A stretch of 7,916 bases of DNA from Ferroplasmaceae archaeon UBA567 (lineage in GTDB: Archaea > Thermoplasmatota > Thermoplasmata > Thermoplasmatales > Thermoplasmataceae). The stretch covers positions 1 to 7,916 of the forward strand of contig DAUP01000054.1 of assembly GCA_002505185.1 (NCBI GenBank), in the 5' to 3' direction. Shown piece after piece: positions 5,938-7,916 of this stretch. The notes under the pieces are model-generated. The model worked only from the letters and a program-made list of their open reading frames with translations. It did not search any database and was not told the origin of the DNA. The position numbers and the translations under genes are program-made. Position 1 is the stretch's first letter, and each line of letters opens with the position of its first letter.

Positions 5938-7094
5938 ATCTGTATAATTTTTTAAATAAACTCATTGAATCAGAAAAATATTATGAGTATATTGACGATG
6001 AAATAAACGAAATTGTGGAACTGATTCATATGGGGCATTCGCCTGAATCAATAAAGAAAACTCATAGAAACAATTTTGATTATTTATTTGAATTTGCAAA
6101 ATCAAGAATTAAAATTGCAGACAAATTTTCTAAATACAACCATCTTTTTATGGATTATTATTCATCAATGTATTCAACGCCTGAAATAATAGGTAAATAC
6201 AGGGCAAAAAAACTGGCAGGAAATAAAATTATAGATGCGGGCAGTGGTGCTGGAATGCAGGATATAATGCTTTCTGAGTATTCGAGTGTTACCGGTGTAG
6301 AAATAGACCGCAACAGATATCTTATGGCATGTCTAAATGGTATGCCATATAATTCCAGTGCCACCTTCTTGAGAGAGGATTTTTTTTCCATTAATAATGA
6401 TTTTTCCGGATATGTTTTATTTTCAGATCCATTAAGACCTGTGAATTTAAGAGAGAAATTATTTTCAAAGCTTTCTCCAAATCCACAGGAAATATTACAT
6501 GTAAAACCCAAGATATCTGGTTATGCTTTAGATCTTCCTCCACATATGGAATGGACAAACATACCCCTTAAAGGTGAAAGGGAATATATATCAATTAAAG
6601 GTGCGCTGAATAGATTAACATTATATTCACCATCCATTTCAAAAAATATCAGCACTGCAGTAATGCTTCCAGAGAATATAATTATAACAGGTGAGCCGAA
6701 AGATTTTAAAAGCAGAGTAGAAAATAATGGCCATACTGGATCCTATATATATGTACCCGATATATCCATCACATATGCAAAACTTCTTTATCTTGTTGTA
6801 CAACCAGAATGGACACCTGTGTACATGGATTCACGACGACAGATTTTTTCTGGAAATTCCTTTGAAAAATCGTTTCCTGGAAAGGAATATTCGGTGATCG
6901 ATTACTCAAATAACCTTGAAATCACTTCATTGTTGCACGATATAGACGCTGGAAAGGTATTCTTCAGATTTTCAATGAAGCCAGAAGAAACGTACCGCTA
7001 CAAGAATTCCCTTGAGAAAGAATTGTCAGGTTCCAAAAATATATACATATTCAAGGGACCGGACAAATATATAATAGCTGAGGAGATAAACTAA
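5934..7094 (+). CDS. class I SAM-dependent methyltransferase with THUMP-like C-terminal region
   Basis: The 386-residue protein has a helical N-terminus (1-85) and then a Rossmann methyltransferase domain. Motif I IIDAGSGAG is at 99-107. The acidic SAM-ribose strand is TGVEID at 120-125. REDFF follows at 147-151, and a motif IV-like FSDPLRP at 163-169. Then come VKPKISGYALDLPPHMEW (190-207), YVPDISITYAKLLYLVV in the third quarter, and a C-terminal region from about 310 (GKVFFRFSMKPEETYRYKNS at 340-359). This order, including KFSKYNHLFMD before motif I, parallels bacterial THUMP-like methyltransferases, whose motif IV is DPARR. I recall that architecture, but cannot run a profile search. The substrate is unknown; RNA is a reasonable guess from the THUMP-like part and is inference. 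The ATG lies in an ATGA overlap with the AhpD-like gene, giving probable translational coupling. Confidence 0.82.
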   Translation: MNLYNFLNKLIESEKYYEYIDDEINEIVELIHMGHSPESIKKTHRNNFDYLFEFAKSRIKIADKFSKYNHLFMDYYSSMYSTPEIIGKYRAKKLAGNKIIDAGSGAGMQDIMLSEYSSVTGVEIDRNRYLMACLNGMPYNSSATFLREDFFSINNDFSGYVLFSDPLRPVNLREKLFSKLSPNPQEILHVKPKISGYALDLPPHMEWTNIPLKGEREYISIKGALNRLTLYSPSISKNISTAVMLPENIIITGEPKDFKSRVENNGHTGSYIYVPDISITYAKLLYLVVQPEWTPVYMDSRRQIFSGNSFEKSFPGKEYSVIDYSNNLEITSLLHDIDAGKVFFRFSMKPEETYRYKNSLEKELSGSKNIYIFKGPDKYIIAEEIN

Positions 7095-7163
7095 ATGTTC
7101 TGTTATTTTATTTGATAAATGGAGAATAACTTCAGGTGCATTAAGTTAAAAATTTTAAATATG

Positions 7164-7174
7164 TTTTTATAGAA
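7164..7174 (+). promoter_or_regulatory. TATA-like promoter element of ribA
   Basis: TTTTTATAGAA is centred about 29 bases before the ATG at 7198. The preceding 70 bases (7095-7163) are AT-rich spacer after the methyltransferase stop and show no clear riboswitch-like structure. RibA is therefore probably transcribed separately. Confidence 0.4.
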
Positions 7175-7197
7175 TTTTGTAATTTCTTTTGATTAGT

Positions 7198-7776
7198 ATG
7201 ATTGAATTCTATGCGAAAGCAGAATTACCTACCAGATTTGGTTCATTTAAAATATACGTTTTTAAAAATGAAGATAACAAAGACCACTCAGTTCTGGTGC
7301 ATGGCAACATCGAAGGAGAGGAAAATGTGCCAGTTAGGATACATTCTGAATGCCTTACAGGTGATGTATTCGGTTCAATGAGGTGCGATTGTAGGGACCA
7401 GCTCCTCACATCATTGAAATTTATAGGAAGCCAGGAACGGGGAATATTAATATATTTAAGGCAGGAGGGGCGTGGCATTGGTCTTTTAAATAAAATCAGG
7501 GCATACAACCTTGAGGATAATGGAAAAGATACTGTAGAGGCAAATATTGAGCAGGGGCTCCCTGCGGATAACAGGCACTATAATTTTGCTGTAGATGTAA
7601 TAAAATATTTTAAAATAAAATCGGTACAGTTAATGACAAACAATCCTGAAAAAATAAAATATCTGGAGGACAACGGAATAACAATAAACAAGAGAATACC
7701 ACTGATAATTGAACCCACGGAATTTGACAAATTCTATCTTGAAACAAAAAAGGACAAGATGGGGCATATGCTTTAA
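7198..7776 (+). CDS. ribA: GTP cyclohydrolase II
   Basis: RibA converts GTP to 2,5-diamino-6-ribosylamino-4(3H)-pyrimidinone 5'-phosphate, formate and pyrophosphate, the first step of riboflavin synthesis, in the cytosol with zinc. The 192-residue product is a stand-alone enzyme like the E. coli one (196 aa), not fused to RibB. HSECLTGDVFGSMRCDCRDQ at 49-68 carries the three zinc cysteines C52, C63 and C65, matching E. coli C54, C65 and C67. YLRQEGRGIGLLNKIRAYNL at 86-105 is the substrate region and includes Y103 (E. coli Y105). DTVEAN at 111-116 and PADNRHY at 122-128 follow, with D124 and R126 matching D126 and R128. LMTNNPEKI and the ending KMGHML are also typical. The frame extends three codons to a TTG at 7189; the ATG at 7198 fits the family start and the TATA spacing. 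Most archaea use the unrelated ArfA instead. Confidence 0.95.
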   Translation: MIEFYAKAELPTRFGSFKIYVFKNEDNKDHSVLVHGNIEGEENVPVRIHSECLTGDVFGSMRCDCRDQLLTSLKFIGSQERGILIYLRQEGRGIGLLNKIRAYNLEDNGKDTVEANIEQGLPADNRHYNFAVDVIKYFKIKSVQLMTNNPEKIKYLEDNGITINKRIPLIIEPTEFDKFYLETKKDKMGHML

Positions 7777-7821
7777 AATTTCCATGAATTGTTTCCATCT
7801 TCATAAAATGTAATTATTCAC

Positions 7822-7839
7822 GGAAATTACAGAATTTCC
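7822..7839 (+). terminator. small hairpin downstream of ribA, possible terminator or operator
   Basis: GGAAATT (7822-7828) and AATTTCC (7833-7839) form a perfect 7-bp inverted repeat around the loop ACAG. A further copy of AATTTCCAT begins at 7777, directly after the ribA stop. It could mark the ribA transcript end or be a binding site for control of the next gene. The stem is AT-rich and has no T-run right after it, so the terminator call is tentative. Confidence 0.3.
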
Positions 7840-7871
7840 ATAAATATTAAAGTATATTATTTTTGTGCCAG

Positions 7872-7887
7872 TAAATATGTTAAATTA
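7872..7887 (+). promoter_or_regulatory. TATA-like element before the gene entering the right edge
   Basis: TAAATATGTTAAATTA has its left half centred near 7876, about 26 bases before the ATG at 7902, the same geometry as the other leaderless genes here. Confidence 0.3.
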
Positions 7888-7901
7888 ATGCAAAAATAAA
7901 T

Positions 7902-7916
7902 ATGGTATCAAAATCC
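7902..7916 (+). CDS. possible start of a gene cut by the right edge
   Basis: An ATG at 7902 is followed by four open codons (MVSKS) before the window ends. It is proposed only because a TATA-like box lies about 26 bases upstream, as for neighbouring genes. The earlier ATG at 7888 is closed by TAA after three codons. Nothing can be said about the product. Confidence 0.3.

Noticed and set aside
7095..7197. FMN riboswitch ahead of ribA
   Set aside because: The spacer is short and AT-rich, lacks the conserved multi-stem layout, and the TATA box leaves almost no leader RNA.

Overview
The window looks like chromosomal DNA of an archaeon of the order Thermoplasmatales (Ferroplasma, Acidiplasma, Picrophilus or Cuniculiplasma type). 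Three observations support this. The DNA is AT-rich. Most genes have a TATA-like box centred about 22-29 bases before the ATG and no Shine-Dalgarno, which is the pattern of leaderless archaeal transcripts. The zinc glucose dehydrogenase matches the Thermoplasma acidophilum enzyme in motif after motif. The exact genus cannot be fixed from the sequence alone.

Layout from left to right: a short plus-strand C-terminus cut by the left edge (1-81); a minus-strand gene of unknown function (155-718); and, divergent from it, a plus-strand run of gmhA-type sedoheptulose-7-phosphate isomerase (847-1395), hddA-type heptose-phosphate kinase (1437-2405) and a HEPN-motif protein (2453-3259). A convergent minus-strand pair follows: glucose dehydrogenase (4136-5224) leading into folD (3288-4133), with the stop of the first inside the ribosome-binding sequence of the second. 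After a 374-base divergent gap come an AhpD-like protein (5599-5937) and a THUMP-like methyltransferase (5934-7094) joined by a 4-base ATGA overlap, then a bacterial-type GTP cyclohydrolase II (7198-7776). The right edge probably carries the first codons of another plus-strand gene (7902 onward).

Functionally, gmhA and hddA supply the first two steps from sedoheptulose 7-phosphate toward a nucleotide-activated heptose, presumably for surface glycans; the phosphatase and nucleotidyltransferase steps are not here. Glucose dehydrogenase opens the non-phosphorylating Entner-Doudoroff route and yields NADPH. FolD interconverts methylene-, methenyl- and formyl-tetrahydrofolate. RibA starts riboflavin synthesis. 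The rest is less understood: the 155-718 protein, the HEPN-motif protein and the AhpD/methyltransferase pair have no assignable substrate. I saw no CRISPR array, tRNA, rRNA, intact insertion sequence or clear defence system. The window reads mostly as housekeeping metabolism with a few uncharacterised lineage genes.
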